From positions 1 through 64,000 of the forward strand of contig JADFNS010000017.1 of assembly GCA_022563255.1 (NCBI GenBank): a stretch of 64,000 bases of DNA, read 5' to 3'. How positions within the stretch are numbered: position 1 is the first letter of the stretch; each line of letters begins with the position of its first letter. The position numbers and the translations under genes were made by a program. The notes under the pieces were generated by a model. It did not search any database, was not told the DNA's origin, and saw nothing but the letters and a program-made list of their open reading frames with translations. Below are positions 15,618 through 24,537 of the stretch, in pieces. The DNA comes from Pseudomonadota bacterium (lineage in GTDB: Bacteria > Pseudomonadota > Gammaproteobacteria > Steroidobacterales > Woeseiaceae).

Positions 15618-16851
15618 ACGCTTTGAGAATCAAACTGCCGTTCGTTCCGCCAAAACCAAACGAATTGGATATAGCGATGCGGACCTTGGCATCGCGTGCA
15701 GTATTTGCCGTGTAATCCAGGTCACATGCAGGGTCCTGATTCTCCAGATTGATGGTCGGCGGAATCACCTGATCGCGAATCGCCAGAGCGCAGAAAATAG
15801 CTTCAGCGGCTCCGGCGGCACCGAGAAGGTGGCCGGTCGTGGACTTGGTCGAACTCACCGTCAGTTTTTTGGCCGCGTCGCCGAAGGCTCGCTTGATACC
15901 ATTGGTTTCACCGATGTCTCCGGCCTGCGTCGAGGTCCCATGGGCGTTCAGGTAGTCGATATCCGCCGGATCAATGCCAGCGTCGTGTATTGCTGCGACC
16001 ATGCACTTGCGCGCGCCCTCGCCGTCTGCCGGCGGCAAAGTGATGTGATAGGCGTCGCCGCTCATGCCAAATCCGATGAGTTCGGCGTAGATGCGCGCGC
16101 CACGCGCTTTGGCGTGTTCCAGTTCTTCGAGAACAACGCAACCTGCACCGTTGCTCAGGACGAATCCGTCCCGGTCGATATCGTATGGACGGCTTGCGCC
16201 TTTGGGATCGTCGTTGCGTCTAGACATGGCTCGGGCAGAACAGAACCCACCCATGGCCAGGGCCGTCGTCGCGTGTTCTGATCCGCCTGCAAGCATCACT
16301 TGCGCATCCCCGTGCTCGATGATTCGGGCAGAGAGACCGATGCAATGTGTTGAGGTCGCACAGGCTGTGACTATCGACAGATTCGGACCCGTAATGTGCT
16401 GCAGGATGCTGGCTGTCCCCGACGTCATATTGATAATGCTTCCAGGGATGAAAAAAGGCGACACTTTGCGCGCCCCGCCGGCCAGCATTTTGTTGTGGTT
16501 GTCCTCGATGGTCTTGATGCCACCGATACCGGCGCCCATGGCAATGCCGATTTCGTGTCCGTTGGCCTCGTTAATCTCGATGCCGGAATCCCGCAACGCG
16601 TCCATGGTTGCCGCAACGCCATAGTGAATGAACGGATCGTTCTTGCGCTGGTCCTTCTTCGACAGGTAAGCATCGACATCGAAGTCCTTCACCAGACCCG
16701 CAATCCGGGTCGGCAGCGAGCTGACGTCGACATCATCGAGTAATTGCGTGCCAGACACGCCTTCACAGACGTTGCGCCACGCATCTTCAAGTCGACTTCC
16801 GACCGGCGAGATGATTCCCATGCCGGTTATAACAACGCGTCGTTTTCTCAA
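15610..16851 (-). CDS. fabF: Beta-ketoacyl-ACP synthase II
   Basis: Condensing enzyme of fatty-acid elongation. 413 residues with the Cys-His-His triad: VTACATSTHCIG (catalytic Cys), LNAHGTSTQAGD and TTGHLLGAAGA (two His). The N-terminus RRVVITGMGIISPVG and C-terminus SNSFGFGGTNGSL are typical. It follows acpP across an 84-bp gap that holds a long hairpin, and its stop overlaps pabB. Confidence 0.96.
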   Translation of the reverse strand: MRKRRVVITGMGIISPVGSRLEDAWRNVCEGVSGTQLLDDVDVSSLPTRIAGLVKDFDVDAYLSKKDQRKNDPFIHYGVAATMDALRDSGIEINEANGHEIGIAMGAGIGGIKTIEDNHNKMLAGGARKVSPFFIPGSIINMTSGTASILQHITGPNLSIVTACATSTHCIGLSARIIEHGDAQVMLAGGSEHATTALAMGGFCSARAMSRRNDDPKGASRPYDIDRDGFVLSNGAGCVVLEELEHAKARGARIYAELIGFGMSGDAYHITLPPADGEGARKCMVAAIHDAGIDPADIDYLNAHGTSTQAGDIGETNGIKRAFGDAAKKLTVSSTKSTTGHLLGAAGAAEAIFCALAIRDQVIPPTINLENQDPACDLDYTANTARDAKVRIAISNSFGFGGTNGSLILKAFD

Positions 16852-16902
16852 GGTAGTGTCGTCTTGAATCGGCAGAAAAGCCGTATTGAACTGAAGATAA
16901 CT

Positions 16903-16928
16903 GGCGCGACGGCAGATACCGTCGCGCC
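16903..16928 (-). other. Perfect stem-loop between acpP and fabF
   Basis: GGCGCGACGG (16903-16912) and CCGTCGCGCC (16919-16928) form a perfect 10-bp stem with a 6-nt loop in the acpP-fabF gap. On the minus strand it is not followed by a T-run, so it is not a canonical terminator. It may stabilise the 3' end of the abundant acpP message or partly attenuate read-through. Confidence 0.6.
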
Positions 16929-16935
16929 GATACTG

Positions 16936-17178
16936 TTAACTGTCGCTCTGGCGAGCGCTCACAAAGTCGATAGCCTGCTGAACCGTCGTGATTTTTTCGG
17001 CATCCTCGTCCGGAATTTCTGTTTCAAATTCCTCTTCGAGGGCCATCACCAGCTCAACCGTGTCGAGCGAATCAGCACCCAGATCATCGACGAATGAAGC
17101 ATCGTTTGTTACTTCGTCTTCTTTAACTCCGAGTTGCTCGGCAACGATGGCTTTAACCTGTGCTTCGATACTGCTCAT
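16936..17178 (-). CDS. acpP: Acyl carrier protein
   Basis: 80 residues, very acidic. The phosphopantetheine serine lies in [13 protein letters not shown] (Ser about 38). It carries growing acyl chains between FabD, FabG and FabF, all encoded around it. The 172-bp gap to fabG (17179-17350) is long for this operon and could hold a separate promoter; no clear box was identified. Confidence 0.97.
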   Translation of the reverse strand: MSSIEAQVKAIVAEQLGVKEDEVTNDASFVDDLGADSLDTVELVMALEEEFETEIPDEDAEKITTVQQAIDFVSARQSDS

Positions 17179-17350
17179 AGTCTTTATTACTCCCGAAAAG
17201 ACTCAAAAAATTCATTCCTGCCGGCCTGAAAAGGCGCTCAAAATGCTTGTGAATCACGCCCGATTTCACCCTAAGCCTTTGATATTTCAAGGAGGTCCCC
17301 GGACGTGGGGGGCTATTGTATGCGAATCATCTGTCGCAATCCATACCCGT

Positions 17351-18106
17351 TTAGTCCATCACCATGCCACCGTTGACGTGCAGCGTCTCGCCCGTGATGT
17401 AGGCGCCTCCACCGGAGGCCAGAAACAGCACCGCGTTGGCGATGTCATCGCCCTCCCCCAGTCGTCCAAGGGGCACTTGCGCAAGCATACTGGCGCGCTG
17501 CTGCTCGGGCAGGTCTTTGGTCATATCGGTGTCGATGAAACCGGGTGCCACGACGTTCACCGTGATGCCACGAGAACCAATTTCCCGTGCCAGCGATTTC
17601 GAAAAACCGATCATCCCCGCCTTGCTCGCTGCGTAGTTCACCTGCCCGGCGTTACCCGTCACAGCGATCACGGACGCGATGTTGATGATGCGCCCCTTGC
17701 GCGCTTTCATCATGCCGCGCACGCAGGCTTTGCTCATCCGGTAAAGCCCCGTCAGGTTGGTCGAGATGACGTCATCCCATTCCTCGGGTTTCATGCGAAC
17801 GAGCAGATTGTCCCGGGTAATGCCCGCGTTGTTTACCAGAATGCCCGGATTACCCTCGTTGTCCTGTAACTCCTTGATCGCAGCCAGTACGGAATCGTCA
17901 TCAGAAATATTCAGGACGATGCCCCGGCCGCTGCCCGCCAGCGCCTCGGTGATACCGTCTGCGCCGCCCTGCGTTGTTGCTGTACCGATGACCGTGGCGC
18001 CGGCTGCGCTCAATACCCGCGCAATCGAGGCGCCGATGCCCCGGGAGGCGCCAGTGACCAGGGCCACTTCTCCCGCCAATGCGTCTGAACTGAAAATAGT
18101 CGTCAT
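17351..18106 (-). CDS. fabG: 3-oxoacyl-ACP reductase
   Basis: NADPH-dependent short-chain dehydrogenase, 251 residues. Cofactor loop TGASRGIGASIAR (about 18-30), NNAGI at about 91, and catalytic Ser/Tyr/Lys in INIASVIAVTG and NYAASKAG. The C-terminal GETLHVNGGMVMD is typical of FabG. It lies 20 bp after fabD and before acpP. Confidence 0.96.
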   Translation of the reverse strand: MTTIFSSDALAGEVALVTGASRGIGASIARVLSAAGATVIGTATTQGGADGITEALAGSGRGIVLNISDDDSVLAAIKELQDNEGNPGILVNNAGITRDNLLVRMKPEEWDDVISTNLTGLYRMSKACVRGMMKARKGRIINIASVIAVTGNAGQVNYAASKAGMIGFSKSLAREIGSRGITVNVVAPGFIDTDMTKDLPEQQRASMLAQVPLGRLGEGDDIANAVLFLASGGGAYITGETLHVNGGMVMD

Positions 18107-18126
18107 TTTGAATCCTTCGTAGATCG

Positions 18127-19065
18127 TTAAGTGTGCAGGGCTTTCTGCAAACTGTCAGGTGAGTCGATAAAAGCGACCGGGGTCGCCTTGTCGATGCGGC
18201 GGCAAAGTCCGGCAAGCACCTTGCCGGGGCCGCACTCGACGATAGTTTTTGCACCGGCGGCAAGCATCGCATTTACAGTGGCTACCCACTGCACGGGCCC
18301 GTAAACCTGTCGTGCAAGCCGCGACCGAATGTCGTCAGCATCGACATAGGGTTTGCCGTCGGTCGCCGCTACGACGGTGATGGATGGCGACAGGAATTCG
18401 GCCGCAAGCAGGGCCTCCTGCAATGCTTCGCCCGCCCCGACCATCAGCGAGGAATGCGACGGCACGCTGACAGGCAACAAAATGGCCCGCCGCGCGCCCG
18501 CCGCTGTCGCCCGCACGATCACCTCGTCGATGGCGGTTTTATGTCCCGCGACGACAACTTGCCCTGGAGAATTAAAGTTCACGGCTTCTGCGACGCCTGT
18601 TGCGGATACCTCGGCGCACACGGCCACAACGGCTTCATCGTCCATGCCCAGAATCGCCGCCATTGCGCCAACCCCCGCAGGTACCGCCTGTTGCATCAAT
18701 TCCGAGCGCCGCACAACGATCTTCATCGCTGCGGAGAAACTGACGGCGTCGGCCACTACCAGGGCGGTGTATTCCCCAAGACTGTGGCCCGCAACCTGGT
18801 CAGGCGCCGCTCCGCCGGCCGAACGCCAGGCACGATACGCGGCCAATCCGGCTGTCAGCATGGCCGGTTGCGTGATGACTGTCTCTGCAAGTTTTTCCGG
18901 CGGGCCTTCTTGTACCAGCTTCCAGAGGTCATAGCCGAGAAGATCGCTGGCCTCGGAATAGGTTTGTTCTACGACCGGGTATTGCGCAGCCAGGTCAGCT
19001 TGCATGCCGACCGCCTGGGAACCCTGGCCGGGAAATACCATTGCTGCACTCAAATCTGTCTCCAC
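18127..19065 (-). CDS. fabD: Malonyl-CoA:ACP transacylase
   Basis: Loads malonyl groups onto ACP. 312 residues with FPGQGSQAVGM at the N-terminus, nucleophile Ser in GHSLGEYTAL (about 94-103) and catalytic His in SVPSHSSLM (about 205). The usual upstream partners rpmF, plsX and fabH are absent; rhombosortase occupies that position 24 bp upstream. Confidence 0.95.
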   Translation of the reverse strand: METDLSAAMVFPGQGSQAVGMQADLAAQYPVVEQTYSEASDLLGYDLWKLVQEGPPEKLAETVITQPAMLTAGLAAYRAWRSAGGAAPDQVAGHSLGEYTALVVADAVSFSAAMKIVVRRSELMQQAVPAGVGAMAAILGMDDEAVVAVCAEVSATGVAEAVNFNSPGQVVVAGHKTAIDEVIVRATAAGARRAILLPVSVPSHSSLMVGAGEALQEALLAAEFLSPSITVVAATDGKPYVDADDIRSRLARQVYGPVQWVATVNAMLAAGAKTIVECGPGKVLAGLCRRIDKATPVAFIDSPDSLQKALHT

Positions 19066-19089
19066 TTGCTGTCATTCCAAGGCCGCGCA

Positions 19090-19704
19090 CTATATAGACG
19101 CAGGCGGTTCGACTCTAATTCTTACGAGCAAAGCTCCCAGCATGCCACCCAGAGCCCCGTAGAGGTGGGCATCGACCACAACAGGGCCGCCTGACGCCAC
19201 TTCGGAACCGGGGACAGGTCCACCGAATTGTTCCCACCCGAGCTTCGCGACCAGAAACAGCGCAAGAACGATCGTTTCCGCATTCGGTGGCCGGCAACGC
19301 GAGGCGATACCGGCGACCAGCAGGCCGTGCAACAGTCCCGACAATCCAACGTACCAGTTGAGTTCCGGGTTCAGGAACCAGAAGCCCATATCGATGGTTG
19401 CCAGCGTGACCAGGATGATCAACAACCAGGAGCGCAACGCGTAGGCACCGCCGACGAGATACCAAATGAGCATCAGCCCGGCGCAGTTCAACGCAAAGTG
19501 GGACCAGCCAAGATGAGTGAAATGTCCGCTCAGCAGCCGCCAGCCTTCAGCCCCGGCAATCCAGACCCGATCATAACGCAAGCCCTCTCTGCCCGGGTCG
19601 CCCGCAAGCACAATCAGGAAGCCGATCAGAACCATGGCCGCTGGAATGATCCATGTGGATGCGACCGCCCTTTGCGCCCTAACTTTCAGTTTGTGTAACC
19701 CCAT
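19090..19704 (-). CDS. rrtA: Rhombosortase (rhomboid-family intramembrane protease)
   Basis: 204 residues with about six transmembrane helices. Rhomboid signatures are present: GHFTHLGWSHFALNCAG (about 60-76), nucleophile Ser122 in VGLSGLLHG, and the catalytic His180 in AHLYG. Rhombosortases process proteins with GlyGly-CTERM tails that are exported by type II secretion; this gene is divergent from gspG across a 60-bp gap, fitting that role. It is also the first gene of the fab operon (24 bp before fabD). No GlyGly-CTERM substrate was seen in the window. Confidence 0.85.
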   Translation of the reverse strand: MGLHKLKVRAQRAVASTWIIPAAMVLIGFLIVLAGDPGREGLRYDRVWIAGAEGWRLLSGHFTHLGWSHFALNCAGLMLIWYLVGGAYALRSWLLIILVTLATIDMGFWFLNPELNWYVGLSGLLHGLLVAGIASRCRPPNAETIVLALFLVAKLGWEQFGGPVPGSEVASGGPVVVDAHLYGALGGMLGALLVRIRVEPPASI

Positions 19705-19764
19705 GTTTGATATACTGACGTTTAAACAATTGGCGAGTCAATGCAACGTCGTGGAGCATACGCA

Positions 19765-20205
19765 GTGAGCCAGACACGGATACACAAACAGCAGCGCGGA
19801 TTCACCCTGATCGAGATCATGGTGGTGGTCATTATTATCGGCATTTTGGCCGCCATAGTGGCCCCCAACGTCATTGGCCGCGTCGATGACGCCAGGGTAA
19901 CGACCGCGAGAAGCGATATTTCTACTATCGCAAGCGCCATGAAACTCTATCGCCTGGACAATTTTTCCTACCCCAGGACCGAGGACGGGATCGAGGCGCT
20001 GATCAGCCGGCCCAGTGATCAGACCGCGAGAAACTGGAAGTCCGGTGGTTACCTCGAACGTATGCCGAAAGACCCATGGGGCACTCCGTACCAATACCTG
20101 AATCCTGGTAACCACGGCACCCTCGACATTTACTCGTTCGGTGCAGACGGTAAGCCCGGCGGCGATGGATTTGATGCGGACATTGGCAACTGGGATTCGG
20201 AATAG
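19765..20205 (+). CDS. gspG: Type II secretion major pseudopilin GspG
   Basis: GTG at 19765 is preferred over the ATG at 19741 because GGAG (19753-19756) lies 8 nt before it. The prepilin peptidase site and pilin helix, RGFTLIEIMVVVIIIGILAA, carry Gly(-1), Phe(+1) and Glu(+5). The C-terminal half has the GspG pattern KDPWGTPYQYLNPG, TLDIYSFGADGKPGGDG (calcium site) and a terminal DIGNWD. First gene of gspGHIJKLMN; gspC-F are not in the window. Confidence 0.95.
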   Translation: MSQTRIHKQQRGFTLIEIMVVVIIIGILAAIVAPNVIGRVDDARVTTARSDISTIASAMKLYRLDNFSYPRTEDGIEALISRPSDQTARNWKSGGYLERMPKDPWGTPYQYLNPGNHGTLDIYSFGADGKPGGDGFDADIGNWDSE

Positions 20206-20230
20206 AATTCGCTGCCCAGGCCCAGGAGTT

Positions 20231-20797
20231 ATGCCGGTGCGCGAAGCGCGGCGCGAGCAGGGATTTACGCTCATTGAAATCCTGGTGGTGCTCATGATAG
20301 TCGCAATCGTTACATCCGCAGCGCTACTGTCGTTCGGCAATATCCGCGATGACCGCGGCCTGCGCACCGAAGCGCGGCGATTCGCGGCGCTGCTCGAACT
20401 CGCATTGGATGAGGCGACCCTGCAAGGACGGGACTTTGGCATCGAATTCATGACCGGGAGCTATCGCTTCGTCGAATACGATGCGTATGCGGCGCGTTGG
20501 GCCGCTGTGCCGGGCGATGACACGTTGAGATTGCGCGAACTGCCTGACGATGTCGAGATCGAACTCTATCTCGAAGACAAACGGATTCTTCTCAGGGATT
20601 CTCCGGCAGCATTCGACGATCCTGACGATCGGTCTCTGCTTGCGACCGGCAATTTCTACGCACCGCATCTGTTGATCTATTCCAGCGGCGATGCAACTCC
20701 TTTCGAGATACATCTTTGGCGCAGCACAGACGATCGGCGCGTTGTCGTGCACGGCGATGCGCTCGGCGCCGTAAAAATTAGCGACGACGATGAGTAG
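20231..20797 (+). CDS. gspH: Type II secretion minor pseudopilin GspH
   Basis: ATG at 20231 is chosen for its AGGAG (20224-20228); the frame is open further upstream. QGFTLIEILVVLMIVAIVTS is the prepilin cleavage site and N-terminal helix with Glu(+5). The following 150 residues have the GspH-type layout (LRTEARRFAALLELALDEA, then FEIHLWR near the end). It helps form the pseudopilus of the type II secretion system. Confidence 0.9.
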   Translation: MPVREARREQGFTLIEILVVLMIVAIVTSAALLSFGNIRDDRGLRTEARRFAALLELALDEATLQGRDFGIEFMTGSYRFVEYDAYAARWAAVPGDDTLRLRELPDDVEIELYLEDKRILLRDSPAAFDDPDDRSLLATGNFYAPHLLIYSSGDATPFEIHLWRSTDDRRVVVHGDALGAVKISDDDE

Positions 20798-20800
20798 GCC

Positions 20801-21247
20801 ATGATGCGCAGCAAAAATTGTGGTTTCACTCTGCTTGAGGTCATGGTTGCGCTAACCATCGTTGCGCTGTCGCTGACCGCGGTTATGGCGGCCATGAGTC
20901 AGATGATCGACACGGCACAGACGATGCGGGACCGAACGTATGCCAGCTGGATCGCACTCAATCGCATTACCGAGCTGCGCCTTGAACTGGCGCCACCCAA
21001 AGTGGGGGTCTCCGCGGGAGAAGTCGAATACGCCAATACCGACTGGTCATGGCGTGCGATCGTTTCGGAAACCGGCGTCGAGGAGCTTTTCCGCATTGAC
21101 GTCTCTGTATCGTTTGCCGGTAGCGACGACATTGTACGTTCCGTCACAGGGTTCATCGGATCGCCGGGCGCAGCGGGCGAGGCGAATCGCGTGTGGATGC
21201 GGGGGGCACCGGCAGACGGGGCCAAGAAATCCGGGGAGACCTCATGA
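20801..21247 (+). CDS. gspI: Type II secretion minor pseudopilin GspI
   Basis: 148 residues; CGFTLLEVMVALTIVALSLT is the prepilin signal and helix, and the body has the GspI pattern ASWIALNRITELRLE. GspI nucleates the GspIJK tip complex. The stop overlaps the ATG of gspJ (ATGA). Confidence 0.92.
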   Translation: MMRSKNCGFTLLEVMVALTIVALSLTAVMAAMSQMIDTAQTMRDRTYASWIALNRITELRLELAPPKVGVSAGEVEYANTDWSWRAIVSETGVEELFRIDVSVSFAGSDDIVRSVTGFIGSPGAAGEANRVWMRGAPADGAKKSGETS

Positions 21248-21858
21248 AGGCGGACAGGTCGCGCGGTTTCACATTGATAGAAGTACTCGTCGCAATGGCG
21301 ATCTTCGGTGTTCTGACCATGCTCGCATATATGTCGCTGGGACAAACGTTGGCGAATGCCGAGATGCTTACGGCGCGAATGGATCGCTTGCAGGCGATAC
21401 AACGTACGATGCGCTACCTGGGAAATGATCTGGCCGCCGCCGCGCCACGACCGGTCCGCAACGAGCTTGGCGATGGCTATCTTCCAGCCCTGATGATTTC
21501 GGCAGGCAACAGCTTCGCGTTGGCCGTCACCCACGGTGGCTGGAGCAATCCCGCGGGCCTGCCCCGCAGCACGCAACAACGCAGCGTCTATTTGCTCGAA
21601 GAGGATAAATTATTTCGCGTGTATTACACGGTTCTCGACACGACCTATGGCAACAATGCGATTTCTACCGAAATACTCGATGGCGTTGAGCGACTGGAGT
21701 TTCGGCTGCTGCAGGATAACGGTCAATTCACCAACCAATGGCCGCCGACGGGAATGCAGGGTGAGGCGGCGCTGAAAATTCGCCCGCGCGCCGTTGAGAT
21801 CATCCTGACGCTTGAAGCGGAGGGCGAAATTCGCCGCATCATCGAGGTGGCATCGTGA
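21244..21858 (+). CDS. gspJ: Type II secretion minor pseudopilin GspJ
   Basis: The ATG at 21244 overlaps the gspI stop and is preferred over an upstream in-frame ATG at 21193. RGFTLIEVLVAMAIFGVLTM is the prepilin site. The body shows MDRLQAIQRTMRYLGNDLAAAAPRPVR, followed by LERLEFRLL-like strands (VERLEFRLLQDNG), as in GspJ tip pseudopilins. The stop overlaps the GTG of gspK. Confidence 0.92.
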   Translation: MKADRSRGFTLIEVLVAMAIFGVLTMLAYMSLGQTLANAEMLTARMDRLQAIQRTMRYLGNDLAAAAPRPVRNELGDGYLPALMISAGNSFALAVTHGGWSNPAGLPRSTQQRSVYLLEEDKLFRVYYTVLDTTYGNNAISTEILDGVERLEFRLLQDNGQFTNQWPPTGMQGEAALKIRPRAVEIILTLEAEGEIRRIIEVAS

Positions 21859-22793
21859 AAAACAGACGGACGACCCACGGAGTCGCGCTGATCACGGCTT
21901 TATTAATCACGGCCATCACATCGTCTCTGGCGATCGGACTTGCCTGGGACAATGCGCTCGACGTTCGCCGCACGATGGTTCTGCTGTTTCACGAACAAGG
22001 CGCCCAGATTGCGCTGGGCGCGGAAAGCTGGATACGCATCATTCTTCGCGACGACGGCATCGACAGTGCGACGGATCATCTTGGCGAGCTGTGGGCCAGC
22101 GATCTTCCGGGACTGCCGATCGACAGCGATACGATTCAGGGCGCCGTGACGGGCAAGGTTGAGGACTTGCAGGGACGTTTCAACGTGAACAACCTGATTG
22201 GCCGGAACGACAAAATCAATCAGCCTGTCCTCGAGCAGTTTCAACGCTTGTTGCTGATATTGAATCTCGATCCGCGCCTGGCAGGCATCACGGCGGACTG
22301 GATAGACGAAAATAAAGAAGCGAACTTTCCTGACGGCGCGGAAGATTCGATTTACACGGGCTTTACGCCGCCTTACCGAACCTTCAATCGAGCACTGACA
22401 AACATTACCGAACTGTCCGCCCTGGAGGGCATGGACAAAGCGAGTTTCGATATTTTACTGCCGCACGTCACTGCCCTTCCCGGCCGCACGCAGATCAACG
22501 TCAACACCGCAACGCCTGCGGTATTGCGATCCCTGGATGAGAATCTGGATGACAGCGCAGTTGAGAGACTGCTGTCCGAGCGCAAAGAGGGAGGGTTCGC
22601 GGACTACGCGAAGACCTTCTCCACGTTGCTGACGCCGGATATGCTGGCGCAGATAACCGATTCGAGCAGTTTTTTTCAATTGAAGGCTGTCGTGCAGATT
22701 GATACGGTGCGAGTCACCTATTTCAGTGTGTTGCTGCGCAGTCCCGACGGCGGTCCCGTGACCACCATATTGCGCAGCTTGGGAACGATCTGA
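21855..22793 (+). CDS. gspK: Type II secretion minor pseudopilin GspK
   Basis: 312 residues from a GTG start that overlaps the gspJ stop (GTGA). The N-terminal helix after THGVALITALLITAITSS lacks Glu(+5), the known peculiarity of GspK, which caps the pseudopilus. The central part has VEDLQGRFNVNNLI and the helix-hairpin-helix-like domain with QINVNTATPAVLRSL. Confidence 0.93.
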   Translation: MKNRRTTHGVALITALLITAITSSLAIGLAWDNALDVRRTMVLLFHEQGAQIALGAESWIRIILRDDGIDSATDHLGELWASDLPGLPIDSDTIQGAVTGKVEDLQGRFNVNNLIGRNDKINQPVLEQFQRLLLILNLDPRLAGITADWIDENKEANFPDGAEDSIYTGFTPPYRTFNRALTNITELSALEGMDKASFDILLPHVTALPGRTQINVNTATPAVLRSLDENLDDSAVERLLSERKEGGFADYAKTFSTLLTPDMLAQITDSSSFFQLKAVVQIDTVRVTYFSVLLRSPDGGPVTTILRSLGTI

Positions 22794-22795
22794 TC

Positions 22796-24049
22796 ATGAC
22801 AGAGTACGTCGTTATCCGGCTTGGCGCCGCAGACCAACCGGTGCAGTGGGTGCTGGCCGACAGCGATGGCACCCGGCGCAGCGGGTCGTCTACGGGGAGT
22901 CTGGAAGATGCCGCTGGCGAGGCAGGCGGGCGCACAGTTATCGTGCTCGTGCCAGCGACGGAGGTCCTGACGACGACGGTGCATATGCCCGTGCGTTCGG
23001 CGTCTAAAATCCGCACGGCGCTGCCCTACGCGCTGGAAGAGAATCTCGCAAATGACATCAGCGACCTGCATTTCGCATCCGGCAGGCGCCGGGAAAATGG
23101 CAGGCTCCCGGTTGCGATTACTGCGCACGAAAAAATGGCTGGCTGGCTCGAACGATTGCGCGCAGCGGGTCTGACACCCGCCCAATTGGTGCCGGACAAC
23201 TACGGACTCGGAATAATTCCAGGCACGATGAGTGTCCTGATCGACGACAACACCGTGATGTTTAATGACGGTGCGGACATCGAATTCGTGATGCAGGACG
23301 TGAAACCCGGCGATGTGCTGGTCGCGGCCGGGAAACTGGGCGAGCAGGAAAACGACGATGACCGGAATACCGGTCACCTCATTGTGTTTTGCACGCCCGA
23401 ACAGGACGAAAAGCTGTCTCACGACTGGATAGCGCTGCGACAAGAATTGCAGAGCGTGGACATCAATATATTGCCCGACGGCGTATTGCCAAAACTGGCG
23501 GTAACGATCGCCGCCGGCCACGGCGTCAATTTGCTGCAGGGACAGTACGGTGAGAAGTCGGAGTACTCGTCCTATTTCAAACCGTGGAAAACGGCGGCGA
23601 TTCTGCTGTTGGGCCTCATGATGATGGGATTGACTTCCAAGGGCGTGGATTACTATCGACTCTTGGAAGAAGAATCTGCACTGCGAGAACAATTCAATAC
23701 CGAATACCGAATTCTGCGTCCCAATGACACTCGCGAGGTTCTGGATCCGTTAAACACCGTGGCCTCTCTCCGGCGTGGTATGGGTACGTCGACGACACCG
23801 CAGCTTTTCCTGCCCAGCCTGCGCGAACTGGGCGCCGCGATAGCGGCCAATTCCGCGGCACAGATCGAAGGGATCAGTTATCGGGCCGGCGTTGTCGACG
23901 TGCGCTTGACCTCTCCCGACGTCGCCACGCTCGACAACATTCAAAAAGCCGTCAGCGCTTCCGGCCAGTTCCGGGCTGCGATCCAGTCAACGAATCAAGT
24001 GGGGGACAAAATTGACGGGCGCATACAGATTCGGGAGTCGGGCTTATGA
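22796..24049 (+). CDS. gspL: Type II secretion inner-membrane protein GspL
   Basis: 417 residues. The cytoplasmic actin-like domain (about 1-250; MPVRSASKIRTALPYALEE, TAHEKMAGWLERLRAAGL) normally binds the ATPase GspE. One transmembrane helix (about 265-282, AAILLLGLMMMGL) is followed by a periplasmic ferredoxin-like domain. The stop overlaps the gspM ATG. Confidence 0.93.
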   Translation: MTEYVVIRLGAADQPVQWVLADSDGTRRSGSSTGSLEDAAGEAGGRTVIVLVPATEVLTTTVHMPVRSASKIRTALPYALEENLANDISDLHFASGRRRENGRLPVAITAHEKMAGWLERLRAAGLTPAQLVPDNYGLGIIPGTMSVLIDDNTVMFNDGADIEFVMQDVKPGDVLVAAGKLGEQENDDDRNTGHLIVFCTPEQDEKLSHDWIALRQELQSVDINILPDGVLPKLAVTIAAGHGVNLLQGQYGEKSEYSSYFKPWKTAAILLLGLMMMGLTSKGVDYYRLLEEESALREQFNTEYRILRPNDTREVLDPLNTVASLRRGMGTSTTPQLFLPSLRELGAAIAANSAAQIEGISYRAGVVDVRLTSPDVATLDNIQKAVSASGQFRAAIQSTNQVGDKIDGRIQIRESGL

Positions 24050-24537
24050 AAAACTGGTTCGAGTCTCTGGAGGTGCGCGAACGGCTGTTCGTTTCGATCG
24101 GTGCTGTCGTCGTAACGGCCATGCTTTTGTACGGGCTGGGTTGGGCGCCGCTGGAGAAAAAACATTCCGCCTTGCGAATCGACGTACAAAACTGGGAACG
24201 CGCGCTCAGCGAATTACGTCCCCTGCGCACGATGGCGGCGCAAGGAGGACAGCCTGAACGAGTACGAGCCGTTGCGAATGCGCAGTCACCGATTATTATA
24301 GTCGACCAGACCCTGCGCAGTCGCGGTCTGGAGAAATACCGTCGCCGCAGTCAGCCAACGACAAGCAACGGTATTCGCGTTGAATTTGAGAACGTAGCGT
24401 TTGATGACCTCGTGCTGTGGTTGGGCGATCTCAGTTCGCAATACGCGATGCACGTCCAGTCCGGGAGCTTGACGAAAGGATCTCAGATGGACGCTGGCAG
24501 AGTGAACGCAACGCTCACGCTGGAGCGCGCTCTTTGA
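24046..24537 (+). CDS. gspM: Type II secretion inner-membrane protein GspM
   Basis: 163 residues. Short cytoplasmic start with ESLEVRERLFVSIGA, one transmembrane segment (about 14-32), a short coiled coil, and a periplasmic ferredoxin-like domain ending in LTKGSQMDAGRVNATLTLER. It pairs with GspL and overlaps both neighbours by a few bases. Confidence 0.9.
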   Translation: MKNWFESLEVRERLFVSIGAVVVTAMLLYGLGWAPLEKKHSALRIDVQNWERALSELRPLRTMAAQGGQPERVRAVANAQSPIIIVDQTLRSRGLEKYRRRSQPTTSNGIRVEFENVAFDDLVLWLGDLSSQYAMHVQSGSLTKGSQMDAGRVNATLTLERAL

